Assembly: GCA_002420005.1 (NCBI GenBank)
Contig: DIHE01000160.1
Span: 18,614 to 82,613, forward strand
Reading direction: 5' to 3'
DNA: 64,000 bases
From: Holophagales bacterium UBA5704
GTDB lineage: Bacteria; Acidobacteriota; Thermoanaerobaculia; Multivoradales; UBA5704
Positions 34,061 to 43,182 of this stretch are shown here, one piece after another. Under the pieces are notes generated by a model. That model worked only from the letters and a program-made list of their open reading frames with translations. It searched no databases and was not told the DNA's origin. The position numbers and the translations under genes were made by a program. The first letter of the stretch is position 1; every line of letters begins with the position of its first letter.

Positions 34061-37000
34061 TCAGAACTCTATGTCATCCGGGCAGCCCTTCGGTCCACCC
34101 AGAATCGGCGGCGGCAAGTCATCTTCCGGATGATAACCAGGCCCTCCTGCTCCTACCGGTGTTTCGATTCCTCCATCGCCCGAGCGCCGGCGCGGCCAAC
34201 GCCATTCACCCTGATAGACGAAGGCCGCCCAGTCTGCCGGAGAGCTCCACCTCGGATCCCTGCTCATGGAGAGCTGGGCACAACGCAAAGCCTCGGCGGG
34301 TGAATTGTCGCGCGTGAGAAGGATGCGATAAAAGCGCCTCATGAGCTCGGAAGTCCCTTGGTCGCCCACCTTCCAGAGGCTGACCACAAGGCGGGGTACA
34401 CCGGCGTACATGAAGCTACGCGTCAGCCCGACCAACCCCTCACCGCGCACCTCGCCACCCAATCCCGTCTCACAGGCGCTCAGGACGGCCAGCTCTGCGG
34501 TGAGTTTCAGGTTCCGGATTTCATGCGCCAGGAGAAACCCGCCGTCCTCTCGAGAGTTTCCCTGTTCATCCACCCGCGAAAGCAGAAGACCCGACAGCTC
34601 CGGATGCCTGGAGTTGAGTAATCCATGGGTGGCGAAGTGCAGGACACGGCATTTTTCGAGATCCCTCCCTTTCGCCGTTTCCGGGTTCGCGGCGAAGCCG
34701 AGAGCCTCGAAGCGAAGCTTCTCAGGAACAAGCTCACGGATCACCTCGGCCTCATACGCCGTGAACGGGAGACGAGGGAAGCGGGAGATGCCCAGATCGG
34801 CGGCGGTTCTCTGCAGAACGCCCCCGACTTCCTCCGGGCCGGAAGAGAGTCGACGCACCTTGGGCAACCTCGGATAGCGCGGATCGTCCGATCCGAAGAC
34901 GGGATCGGCCACCACGCCGATCCGCTTCGCCGCAAACGGAACTCTTCGTTCCTTCTGGCGCAGAATGGAAAGCACCGAGGTGGAAGGCAGGTAGACGATC
35001 TCATGATTCTCCAGGAGCGGCGAAGGCGCCCTCTTCCTCGCGGACACGCCCTCCGGAGGCAAGGTCCGAGGATCCGGGAGAGCCGCAAACGGCACGTATT
35101 CCAGAGCGCCGTCGCCGAGGATCACCAACCGGCGGGCCGTGAGCCGCGGCGCGACCTCTTGCAGGAGATAACGGCTCAGCCGGATCGCCATCTGGTCGGC
35201 GGCTCGGGTCGAGCCACGGCCCGATCGACTCCAACCGTCGTGGATCGTCCGCGCCGCCTCTTCGATCACCAGACGGCGAGGCAGGAGATGGACACTCACC
35301 TCACCGTTCTGCGGAACGTACCAGAGAAAACTGCGCTCCTCCCCGAGGGAAAACACGAGAAGCGCCGTCCCTTTGTCGAGAATCTCGGCTCGAATCCTCG
35401 CCAGGCCAAGCGGTTCCGGCCGCAGCGAAGCAGCCGACTCAGGATTGTGGACCAGGATTTGCCGGCGTGTCTCCTCAAGGCTGGCCAGGAGAGCTTGCTG
35501 GCGCTCGGCGAGCTCGGCAAGGCGACCTCCAGCCTCCTCCCTTTCCTCCCGTTCCGACACCTCCTCCTCCAGCACGTTGATCTGCCGCTGCAGCTCCTTC
35601 TCCCTTTGCAGCAGGGGGCTTCCGGCGCGTACCGCGCCTCTCGCATCCGCCTCGATCAGGAGATCGAGCAGACTGCGAGCTCGCCGCCGCTCATGAATCT
35701 CCAGCGCCTTCTCCTGCCAACGCTCTGGACCGGTCGGATTCTGTTCGTGCAGTTGGATCAGGACATCGATGTACAGGTCGAAATACTGTTGGCGCGTCGC
35801 CAAGTAAGAGGCGCGGCGATCCGGGACGTCCGACCCGGCCCGCAGAATCTCCACATCCGCCAGAATCTTGTCCAACCGCTCCCGGGCGGAGTGGAGATCC
35901 CCCAGATCCCTCAGCGCTCGGGCGCTGCCAAAGAGGGTCGAAACCTCGCCGCGGCGACTGGAGCTTCCACGAAAGAGCTTCGCGGCCGTCTCGTGGCAGG
36001 CGAGCGCCTCCCGGGCGTCTCCCTTGGCATGAAAATATCGTCCGAGGTTGAGCCACGCAAACCCCTCCCGCAGGGGGTCTTGGAGGTCCTGGTAGAGCGT
36101 CAGGGCCAGCCGGTACGCTTTTCCGGCCTCCTCCGTCTCCCCTGCGAGCAGCCGCACCGTCCCGAGACTGGTCCAGACGGAGGCTTCGCCCCTGCGGTTG
36201 CCGGCCTTCTTGTGGATCGCGAGTGCCTGCGCAAGCATCGCTCGGGCCTCTCCGAAACGCTGATCTCTTCGGTCCAGGTGGGCCAGGTTGGTCAAGATGG
36301 CGGCCCTGACCTCTCCCTCGCCCGCACGTTCGGCGGCAAGCAACGCCTGGCGAAGGTACCCGCGCGCCTCATCTCTCCGGTCCTGGTAGCTCGAGAGCTC
36401 GCCGAGGCCGGTCAGAGCGAGAGCTTCCTCCCGGAGGGATTCGCGGGTGGGCATCCGGCGGGCCTGCTCGAGGGCACGCCGGAAGCTCTCTTGGGCGTCC
36501 TGGACCCGCCCCTGCGCGGCCAGAGCGTTGCCGATCCGGTTGCCGGCAGCTGCTTCCAGCCAGGTCATGCCCAGATCTCGAAACAGCGGCAGGGTCGCCT
36601 CGTGAGTCTCCAGGCAACCGGGCCAGTCGTTCAATTGACAGAGTGCCTCGCCGAGGCGGTTCAGGACCAGCGCCTCATCCAGCCGCCTTCCATCCTCTCG
36701 GAACTTCGCCAAGGCCTGCCGGAGAGGTGCGATGGCCTCCTGGTTCTTGTCCAACACCTGGCGCATCCAGCCGATCCGGTAGAGAGTCTCTGCTTCCCAC
36801 GCTCGTTCGCCGGCCCGCCGCCAGAGCGCCAGAGACTCCTCGTATTTATTCAGGGCCTCACTGAACGTACGTCCCCGGCGCCGCATCTCGCCGTTCTGAA
36901 AGGCCCGCCAGGCATCGAATCGCGTCCGGTCTTCCTCGGAGGCTGCGCGGGGCTCCTCCAGCAGAATCTCGTAGCCGCCTGGAGGCGCCGTGAAATCCAG

Positions 37001-37444
37001 GCAGACCACGCTCAGCACATAGGTGTGCGCCGTCTCCGCTACCTCATAGACGACCTCCCTGCCAAGCCGCCAGTTCGGACTGTCCACCTCGGTCGGCTTT
37101 TTACGCTTCGGCCGGAGGTACCGAACCGCAACGTCCACACCCTGCTGCTCGACCACGATCCGCGCGATCTGGCCCATGCCAAGAGAAAAGGAATAGCGGT
37201 ACCCCTCCCCACCCTTCAGTGCCCCCCGCATCACCTGCCCGGGCTCGAGTCGAACCGGCGTCTCGTTCAGGAAGTGGATCTCTCGTTCCTTTTCAGGTTG
37301 CATGACTTCAACTCCCCTCGTCGACGTGGTGGTGGACGATCGGTCCAGACCGCGGCGCCAAGCCACGACACCGGCAAGCCCCAGGAGCACAAGCCCGGCG
37401 GCCAGCCCCAGGACAACCCGACGCAGGTTTCGTGTCGATGACAT
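34061..37444 (-). CDS. membrane-anchored TPR-CHAT protease
   Basis: 1127 residues. One transmembrane helix near 9-28, a beta-rich region at about 50-165, at least ten TPRs between about 180 and 620 ('EALNKYEESLALWRRAGER', 'AGKAYRLALTLYQDLQDP'), a long charged coiled-coil ('EKELQRQINVLEEEVSERE') and a C-terminal CHAT domain at about 780-1085. The catalytic pair is His in 'LHFATHGLLN' (about 935) and Cys in 'LSACETGLGG' (about 988). TPR-CHAT proteins are caspase-like proteases switched on by the repeat domain. The N-terminal helix suggests most of the protein lies on one side of the inner membrane. It is divergent from the CHAT-FGE gene across 185 bases. Confidence 0.88.
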   Translation of the reverse strand: MSSTRNLRRVVLGLAAGLVLLGLAGVVAWRRGLDRSSTTTSTRGVEVMQPEKEREIHFLNETPVRLEPGQVMRGALKGGEGYRYSFSLGMGQIARIVVEQQGVDVAVRYLRPKRKKPTEVDSPNWRLGREVVYEVAETAHTYVLSVVCLDFTAPPGGYEILLEEPRAASEEDRTRFDAWRAFQNGEMRRRGRTFSEALNKYEESLALWRRAGERAWEAETLYRIGWMRQVLDKNQEAIAPLRQALAKFREDGRRLDEALVLNRLGEALCQLNDWPGCLETHEATLPLFRDLGMTWLEAAAGNRIGNALAAQGRVQDAQESFRRALEQARRMPTRESLREEALALTGLGELSSYQDRRDEARGYLRQALLAAERAGEGEVRAAILTNLAHLDRRDQRFGEARAMLAQALAIHKKAGNRRGEASVWTSLGTVRLLAGETEEAGKAYRLALTLYQDLQDPLREGFAWLNLGRYFHAKGDAREALACHETAAKLFRGSSSRRGEVSTLFGSARALRDLGDLHSARERLDKILADVEILRAGSDVPDRRASYLATRQQYFDLYIDVLIQLHEQNPTGPERWQEKALEIHERRRARSLLDLLIEADARGAVRAGSPLLQREKELQRQINVLEEEVSEREEREEAGGRLAELAERQQALLASLEETRRQILVHNPESAASLRPEPLGLARIRAEILDKGTALLVFSLGEERSFLWYVPQNGEVSVHLLPRRLVIEEAARTIHDGWSRSGRGSTRAADQMAIRLSRYLLQEVAPRLTARRLVILGDGALEYVPFAALPDPRTLPPEGVSARKRAPSPLLENHEIVYLPSTSVLSILRQKERRVPFAAKRIGVVADPVFGSDDPRYPRLPKVRRLSSGPEEVGGVLQRTAADLGISRFPRLPFTAYEAEVIRELVPEKLRFEALGFAANPETAKGRDLEKCRVLHFATHGLLNSRHPELSGLLLSRVDEQGNSREDGGFLLAHEIRNLKLTAELAVLSACETGLGGEVRGEGLVGLTRSFMYAGVPRLVVSLWKVGDQGTSELMRRFYRILLTRDNSPAEALRCAQLSMSRDPRWSSPADWAAFVYQGEWRWPRRRSGDGGIETPVGAGGPGYHPEDDLPPPILGGPKGCPDDIEF

Positions 37445-37629
37445 GTGGCAGCCCCAGTGTAGCTCAGGTGAACATGCCGCAGACAGTCCCCTCTCTGGTT
37501 CCCTGGTTCCGTTCCGGCCCAGGTCCCCTACAATGGGTGAGACACGGTTGTCTGGATTCTGTTGACCCGGGCCGGTCTCGCCACGCCGTTCGGGCCTGAT
37601 GAGGTGGGTGCATCGAGTACCAGGATTTC
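37445..37629. promoter_or_regulatory. divergent promoter region between two CHAT genes
   Basis: 185 bases with no gene, separating outward-facing TPR-CHAT and CHAT-FGE genes, so both promoters should be here. No clear -35/-10 pair or operator palindrome was recognised. Confidence 0.4.
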
Positions 37630-39549
37630 GTGATCCAGATCGGATCTGGAAGGGCAGGGGGGCTCACCGTCCGCGTGCTTGCGTCGCCGGCCGGGGAAGG
37701 AGAGGCTCCGTTCCGGCTCCCTGCAGCGTCCGCCGAGTGGCTCCGGACCCGCGCCGATCTCTGCCGCGGCCGGCATCTCTCCGTGGACCAAGGGGCACCC
37801 GGGACCCCGGCTCCCCGCCAGGTCGGCGAGGCTCTGTTCCGGACTCTCTTCGCCGGGCAGGTGGGCCTCCTGTTCGCCGAAAGCCGCGGCACCCTCTCTC
37901 CTCAAGGGGAGGGCCTCCGGCTGCGCCTGCGCTTCCGCCTCGATCCGGCTGACCCGCGGCTCACCCTCCTTCACGGCCTCCCCTGGGAGCTTCTCTGTGA
38001 GCCCGAGACCCGCGACTTCCTCGCTCTGAGCCGGCGGACTCCGGTCGTCCGCTCTCTCGACGTGCCCCGCGCCGTTCCCCCTCTCCCCCCGCCTTCCGAG
38101 CTGCGCCTTCTCGTGGCGATGGCCGATGCCCCCGGCCATCCTCTCGACCTGCAACGCGAGCGGCGCCTCCTGGAGAAGGCCTGGGCAGGTGTCCCGGGCA
38201 TCGAGATCCTCGACCTCGCCCGAACCGGGATCGCGGCTTTGCGCGAGACCCTGCTGGCCGCACCCGTCCATGTCCTTCATCTCATGGGGCACGGGGAGAT
38301 CGATCCGGCGACGCAGGCAGGCACTCTCGTGTTCACCGGGCCGGAGGGCTCCCCGCTCGCCGTGACGGGCGAAACCCTGGCCCATCTCCTCAAGGACTTT
38401 CCGGCTCTCCGGTTGGTCTTCCTCAACGCCTGCGACACCGGCCGAGTCGCGGCCGGGCCGGAGACCGATCCGTTCTCGGGCGTGGCCACCGCTCTCGTTC
38501 TGGGCGGCATCCCGGCGGTTGTGGCCATGCAGCTTCCGGTGGCCGACACCGCCGCCATCGCCTTCAGCCGCACGGTGTATGAGCGTCTGGCACTGGGTGA
38601 TCCTCTCGATGCCGCCGTGACCGAGGGCCGGCAGGCGATCCATGCCCTGTATCCGGACACCGCCGAATGGGCGATCCCCATCTTGTTCACGCGGATTGCC
38701 GACGGCCGGATCTTCGCGCCGGGCTCCGCCACGCCTCCTCCGGCGGCACCCCCAGAAGCCGCGGCAGCCCGGCTGCCGAGACCACTGCGGCGGCCGTGGC
38801 TTCCGTTTCCGCGAGCGCGATGGCTCGCCGCGGAAGCCTTCCTGCTGGCGCTCGCCGTTCTGCTCCTTTTCGTGCACAAGACACCCGATCCTCCCCTCCA
38901 GATCGAGCGTGTCTGGCTGGGAAGCTTCTGGATCGCCCGCTACGAAGTGAGCAACCGGGAGCTCCTTCGCTTTGTGGAACAGAATCCCCAGTGGCGGCGC
39001 GACCGCATCCCCCGGGAGTTCCAGGATGGGGATTACCTCCTCCATTGGACCTCCCCCATCGCGTACTCCTCCGGGATCTCCGATCACCCGGCCACCCATG
39101 TCTCCTGGCACGCCGCTCAGGCTTTTTGCCGCTGGGCCGGCGGAGAGTTGCCCACCCGGGACGAATGGCAACGGGCCGCCCACGCAGCTGATACCGCCTA
39201 CCCTTGGGGACCGGCGGATCTCTCTGGTCCGGCGCGGATGAATTTCTGCGATGTCGCGTGCCGAGGGGATCAGCGAAGCGTCAACCCGAGGACTCCCGAG
39301 CTGAACGACCTCCATCCCGGCACAGCCCCGGTCACCGCGTTCCCCGGCGGCCGGACGCGCGAGGGCGTCTTCAACCTGAGTGGCAATGTCTGGGAGTGGT
39401 GTCTCGATGCGTCCTCCACCGAACGTGTCACCATGGGAGGGTCGTATTCCGCGACCTTCGAAGAATGCACGACCACCGAACCGAGCTGGGAGCCCCCCAA
39501 CCTGTGCGCGGCTGATGGGGGCTTCCGCTGCGTATGGCACCTGAAATGA
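37630..39549 (+). CDS. CHAT protease fused through a TM helix to an FGE/SUMF1 domain
   Basis: 639 residues. An N-terminal CHAT domain (about 1-360) has His in 'LHLMGHGEI' (about 221) and Cys in 'FLNACDTGR' (about 267). A single hydrophobic helix ('AFLLALAVLLLFVHK', near 400) follows, then a formylglycine-generating-enzyme (SUMF1/EgtB/PvdO-type) domain: 'FWIARYEVSNRELLRFVEQN', 'HVSWHAAQAFCRWAGGELPT', 'VFNLSGNVWEWC'. The C-terminal domain is probably periplasmic and may bind rather than modify. The GTG at 37630 is the first standard start after an in-frame stop at 37600; the conserved N-terminus seems to begin earlier, at an ATC (37612). It overlaps the OmpA-like gene by four bases. Confidence 0.85.
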   Translation: MIQIGSGRAGGLTVRVLASPAGEGEAPFRLPAASAEWLRTRADLCRGRHLSVDQGAPGTPAPRQVGEALFRTLFAGQVGLLFAESRGTLSPQGEGLRLRLRFRLDPADPRLTLLHGLPWELLCEPETRDFLALSRRTPVVRSLDVPRAVPPLPPPSELRLLVAMADAPGHPLDLQRERRLLEKAWAGVPGIEILDLARTGIAALRETLLAAPVHVLHLMGHGEIDPATQAGTLVFTGPEGSPLAVTGETLAHLLKDFPALRLVFLNACDTGRVAAGPETDPFSGVATALVLGGIPAVVAMQLPVADTAAIAFSRTVYERLALGDPLDAAVTEGRQAIHALYPDTAEWAIPILFTRIADGRIFAPGSATPPPAAPPEAAAARLPRPLRRPWLPFPRARWLAAEAFLLALAVLLLFVHKTPDPPLQIERVWLGSFWIARYEVSNRELLRFVEQNPQWRRDRIPREFQDGDYLLHWTSPIAYSSGISDHPATHVSWHAAQAFCRWAGGELPTRDEWQRAAHAADTAYPWGPADLSGPARMNFCDVACRGDQRSVNPRTPELNDLHPGTAPVTAFPGGRTREGVFNLSGNVWEWCLDASSTERVTMGGSYSATFEECTTTEPSWEPPNLCAADGGFRCVWHLK

Positions 39550-40511
39550 CAGACGGTTCCGCCCGGCTCGCCGCGACCATCGGCCTCCTGCTCCTTCTTT
39601 CCGGCCTTCTCTTCTGGGAGACGACCGCTGCCGCCCGTAGGCTTCGCGACCGCGAGGACGTGCGCCGCCGGGTGACGGCCGCCCTCGCCGAGCGCGAGCC
39701 GGAGCGCGCCGCGGCACTCTTCCGCCATGCGCGTACATTCGACGCCGCCTACGCCGCCTGCCAGGAAGGCAGACGCCTGGAGAGGCAGGGACACTTCGCC
39801 GAGGCCGCCGAGAGCTACCGCATCTGCAAGGATGCGGATCCCGAGCTCCTGGCGGCCCACCTGGCCTGGGCCGAAGCCGTCCTTCACTCTCAGGGCAAAG
39901 CGGTCTATTCGGACCTCCGCGCGCACCTGCTCGAGCTCCTCGAGACCCGGCGGGGATCATCCACCGATCCGGAGACCCTTCAGTCCATCAAGGACCTGAC
40001 CCTAGACCTCGAGGAGCTGCTGACGGCCGACGCCCCCCAGGAGCACCTCGGGACGTGGACCGTCGAGGACCTTGTGGAGGTCCTGACCCGGAGCCACTCC
40101 CGCGGCACTTCGCGCTACGAAGGTCCGCGCGTCCCCTTGCGGCTCGGCTTCCGCCCGGGAGGCGCGGCGCTCGGCGCCGCCGCCGAGGAACAGCTCCGCG
40201 ACGTCGCCACAGCGCTTCGCAGGGGCCGCCTCGCCAAGGCCGACCTCGAAATCGAAGGACATACGGATGGGGTCGAAGCCCCCACCGAGGCCGAGCGGCG
40301 AGCGCTGGGGCTGCGCCGCGCAGGGGCGGTCCAGGACGCCCTGGTCCGGTTCGGCATCGCACGCGGTCGCCTGCGGATCACCTCCCTCGGAAGCAGGTAC
40401 CCGCTGGCCTCCAACGAGAGCCTCCCCGGCCGCGACGCCAACCGCCGGGTCGAGCTGCTCAATCTGGATGAAGGTACGCCGGTTTGGCGGGATGTGCGGG
40501 AAGGGCGGTGA
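39546..40511 (+). CDS. OmpA-like domain protein with TM anchor
   Basis: 321 residues. An N-terminal hydrophobic helix (12-28), a TPR-like helical part (45-115, 'GRRLERQGHFAEAAESYRIC'), and a C-terminal OmpA/MotB-like peptidoglycan-binding domain ending at about residue 310, with 'LEIEGHTDG', 'RRAGAVQDALVRFGIARGRL' and 'DANRRVEL'. It would tether to peptidoglycan in the periplasm. The ATGA overlap with the CHAT-FGE gene means translational coupling, so the pair probably spans membrane and cell wall together. Confidence 0.85.
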   Translation: MTDGSARLAATIGLLLLLSGLLFWETTAAARRLRDREDVRRRVTAALAEREPERAAALFRHARTFDAAYAACQEGRRLERQGHFAEAAESYRICKDADPELLAAHLAWAEAVLHSQGKAVYSDLRAHLLELLETRRGSSTDPETLQSIKDLTLDLEELLTADAPQEHLGTWTVEDLVEVLTRSHSRGTSRYEGPRVPLRLGFRPGGAALGAAAEEQLRDVATALRRGRLAKADLEIEGHTDGVEAPTEAERRALGLRRAGAVQDALVRFGIARGRLRITSLGSRYPLASNESLPGRDANRRVELLNLDEGTPVWRDVREGR

Positions 40512-40524
40512 AAGAGGAGGACGT

Positions 40525-43011
40525 TCATCGCCCGGCCGAAGCGCGACCGCCATGGAGAGAAAAAATATCCGCTGCCAAACGGTCCAGAAAGACCTGCCGA
40601 TCAAGGCCGATCTCCAACCAATGCGCATCGCGAAACTGCCGAGGAACATCACACTCATCGAGCTTCACGGGAAGAACGAACGTATCATGCAGAGGTCTGA
40701 GCCGGGCGACATCCAGAATTCTACGGATCTCCCTCTGGACATACCCGGACTTCGCGATCGACCGCGTCGAAAGGCAAACGATCGCAAAATCCGAACGCGT
40801 GATCGCGTCGTCGATTCTATCTTCGAATTTATCTCCAATGCGTAACGATTCCTTGTCTTTCCATACGTCGATCCCGCGCTGCATCAGCCCGCGAGCAATC
40901 CACTCCGCAGCCTCCGCATCCTCCGTCGCGTAGGAGAGGAAGACTCTCGGTCGCCCTCCTGCCTCGGAGGTGAACCTCCCCGCCGGGCGCAGGAGATCTT
41001 GATAAAGATCAACGAGATCTCCCTTTGCCTCCTCCAGGAGCTCTCGCACATGGATCTTGCGGGGTTCCAGCCGAAGCTGACGGTCACAATCGACAAGCAG
41101 CAACCCGCAGTAGAGATCTCTCGGAAGACCACGTAGGCCAGAGAATCGGAAATCTGCAATCAAAAACCCTTGCGGCTCGTTCCCTGCCCCCTCTTCGAGC
41201 CCATTGACGCGATAGCCGACCATTCCGACCTCGCCTTCGCCGGCCTCGATCTTCTCGACGGAAAGTTTCTCCCCGGCCGAGGCTCTGAGGGGAATCCAAC
41301 GATACGAGTCTGCGGGGCGGGGCAGAGTGCTCGCGGGATCTCGATAACCCACCAGAATCGTCCGTAAGCCCGAGCCAGCGAAGACGGCGATCATGACGCT
41401 CACCCTTTCCTCTCCTACAAGGATGCTGGCGTTTTGGCGGACTCGTTCCAAGTCGGCATCCGCAGGACGGGAAAAGATCGCAGCGTCAGGCACCTCTCCA
41501 ATGGCCTGCAGAAATCCACGAACATCACCGGTTTCCAGAAGATATTGCGCACGCGCCTTCTTGACATCGGTTCTCTCCGGTGCCAGCTTGACCGCAGCAT
41601 CACAGTAGACCCGTGCCCTCGCGCAGTCGTTCATGGCGAGAGAAGTCTTGAAGGCGTTGAGGAAGGCCTCGACGGTATAAGGGTGTCTCTCGATGAATTC
41701 ATCGAAGGTCTCCAGTGCCTCGGAATATTTTCCTTCGAGATAGAGGAGGTATCCAAGGTTCAAGAGATACTGCGGATCTCCTCCCTGCTTCACCAGCGCA
41801 TCCATCTGCTCGCGCGCGGCTCGAAAGTCTTCGAGAAGAAAGCGCGCCACCGCTCTGCGGAAAAGGGCCTCCTGCGCGGGCAGTGATCCCACCGTCCCCT
41901 CGGCGAGCTTCTGGGCCACGGAATCGGTACGCGAGACGCTGCTCCGCCAGAGCTGCCCATCCGGAGCCCGTACATACAGCACCGGGCTTGCGAACGTGGG
42001 AATCACCAACGAGTCCTCGAACGACTTGTCCTGCATGAGAGCCCCTCGGGCTCGTGCGAGTGCCACCTCGACATTTCCGTTCTGCGGCCCCCTCACCAGC
42101 TCGGAGTAGAACGTCTCCGCGAAAATCATGGCTTCCGAGTTCTTGATCGCGGTCTGCATGGCGATCACCGCGGGGACTCCTCGCTGCAGCAGTTGTGCGG
42201 CCGTTCCGGCAAAGATTTCAGTCGCCGATCGGGCGGCACCCTCACAGGAATTCAGAACCACCAAGCGGACGGATGGATGATCGAGGAAGATCTGGGCGAA
42301 GACTCCGGCGGGTACAGGATCTGACTGCCCTTCCCCCGGATCGTTGAGGTAGATCACTGCTTCACCGTTCCGGAAACCTCCGTGCCCTGCGTAGTGAATC
42401 AGGTGGTACTGGCGCTCTCGGAGCGCTCTACGCACAGACTCCCTGGTCACCAGGCCGGTCAGCCTTTCGACCGTGGCCACTCGACGCAGGTGCTCCTCCA
42501 GACGAGCCACCTCTGGATCTGTGATGAGCCCGAGGCCCGGAGGAGCGATGACGAGAGCCTGGAGCTCCTGCGGGCAGGCGATCGACCGGATCGGCTCGAG
42601 CAGAGACAGTGTCCGGCTGACGGGCGACTTGGGAGAAGTGGCCAAAAAGAGGCCACGATGCGAGTCGTACAGCATCTCCCAGGGAAGGACCGTCAACTCT
42701 GGCGGCTCAATCCGCAGGACGATGCGCAACCCTCGATCCTCTTGCGCCAGAGCTTCCCCAAGAGCCGACCGGAACAGCCCGCCGACCTTGCCTGAGAAGA
42801 GGAGCTCGAAGAGCGCCGAGCCCGAGGCCTTCAACTCTGAGAGGAGGACAGGCCTCGCCAGGAGTGCTGCCAAGGTCTCCACGGGAGGGGCGGAAGGGGC
42901 GAACGCCCGGAGCTCTTCCGTGTGCCCCTGGCGGTCGGAGGCCGCCGCAATCCGATAGGCGGCCGGCGACCCGGTGGCGGAGATCGTCAGCTCGAGGGAT
43001 CTGAATTCCAT
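40525..43011 (-). CDS. CHAT-TPR-TIR protein
   Basis: 828 residues. The N-terminal CHAT domain (1-375) has His210 in 'HYAGHGGF' and Cys256 in 'VLNSCEGA'. TPR-like helices follow at about 390-500 ('YLLNLGYLLYLEGKYSEALE', 'AVKLAPERTDVKKARAQYLL'), a beta-rich region at 500-680, and a TIR domain at 687-800 beginning 'RVFLSYATEDAEAAEWIA'. Glu761 in 'VQREIRRIL' lies where NADase TIR domains carry their catalytic glutamate. So one chain may combine a cysteine protease and an NAD-consuming or signalling domain. The TIR half is visibly richer in A/T than its neighbours. It is divergent from the CHAT/CsgG pair across 171 bases and ends 13 bases from the convergent OmpA-like gene. Confidence 0.86.
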   Translation of the reverse strand: MEFRSLELTISATGSPAAYRIAAASDRQGHTEELRAFAPSAPPVETLAALLARPVLLSELKASGSALFELLFSGKVGGLFRSALGEALAQEDRGLRIVLRIEPPELTVLPWEMLYDSHRGLFLATSPKSPVSRTLSLLEPIRSIACPQELQALVIAPPGLGLITDPEVARLEEHLRRVATVERLTGLVTRESVRRALRERQYHLIHYAGHGGFRNGEAVIYLNDPGEGQSDPVPAGVFAQIFLDHPSVRLVVLNSCEGAARSATEIFAGTAAQLLQRGVPAVIAMQTAIKNSEAMIFAETFYSELVRGPQNGNVEVALARARGALMQDKSFEDSLVIPTFASPVLYVRAPDGQLWRSSVSRTDSVAQKLAEGTVGSLPAQEALFRRAVARFLLEDFRAAREQMDALVKQGGDPQYLLNLGYLLYLEGKYSEALETFDEFIERHPYTVEAFLNAFKTSLAMNDCARARVYCDAAVKLAPERTDVKKARAQYLLETGDVRGFLQAIGEVPDAAIFSRPADADLERVRQNASILVGEERVSVMIAVFAGSGLRTILVGYRDPASTLPRPADSYRWIPLRASAGEKLSVEKIEAGEGEVGMVGYRVNGLEEGAGNEPQGFLIADFRFSGLRGLPRDLYCGLLLVDCDRQLRLEPRKIHVRELLEEAKGDLVDLYQDLLRPAGRFTSEAGGRPRVFLSYATEDAEAAEWIARGLMQRGIDVWKDKESLRIGDKFEDRIDDAITRSDFAIVCLSTRSIAKSGYVQREIRRILDVARLRPLHDTFVLPVKLDECDVPRQFRDAHWLEIGLDRQVFLDRLAADIFSLHGGRASAGR

Positions 43012-43182
43012 AGATACGAATCAGGGTCGGCTCATCATCATACAGGACCGAGCGCCAGTCCGAGAAAGCTCCCCGCAGCCTCTTCCAGAAGAGGCTCCTC
43101 AACACTCCACACTCTCTCCGTGTCTCAACCAGCAAGCTGTCCCCCGGGCAGCCAGGAGCCATTCGGGGATCAGGAGAGACAC
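43012..43182. promoter_or_regulatory. divergent promoter region between CHAT-TPR-TIR and CHAT-TM genes
   Basis: 171 bases with no gene between outward-facing genes; AGGAG at 43172-43176 serves the plus-strand gene. It is richer in A/T than the coding sequence around it. No defined operator was recognised. Confidence 0.4.
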
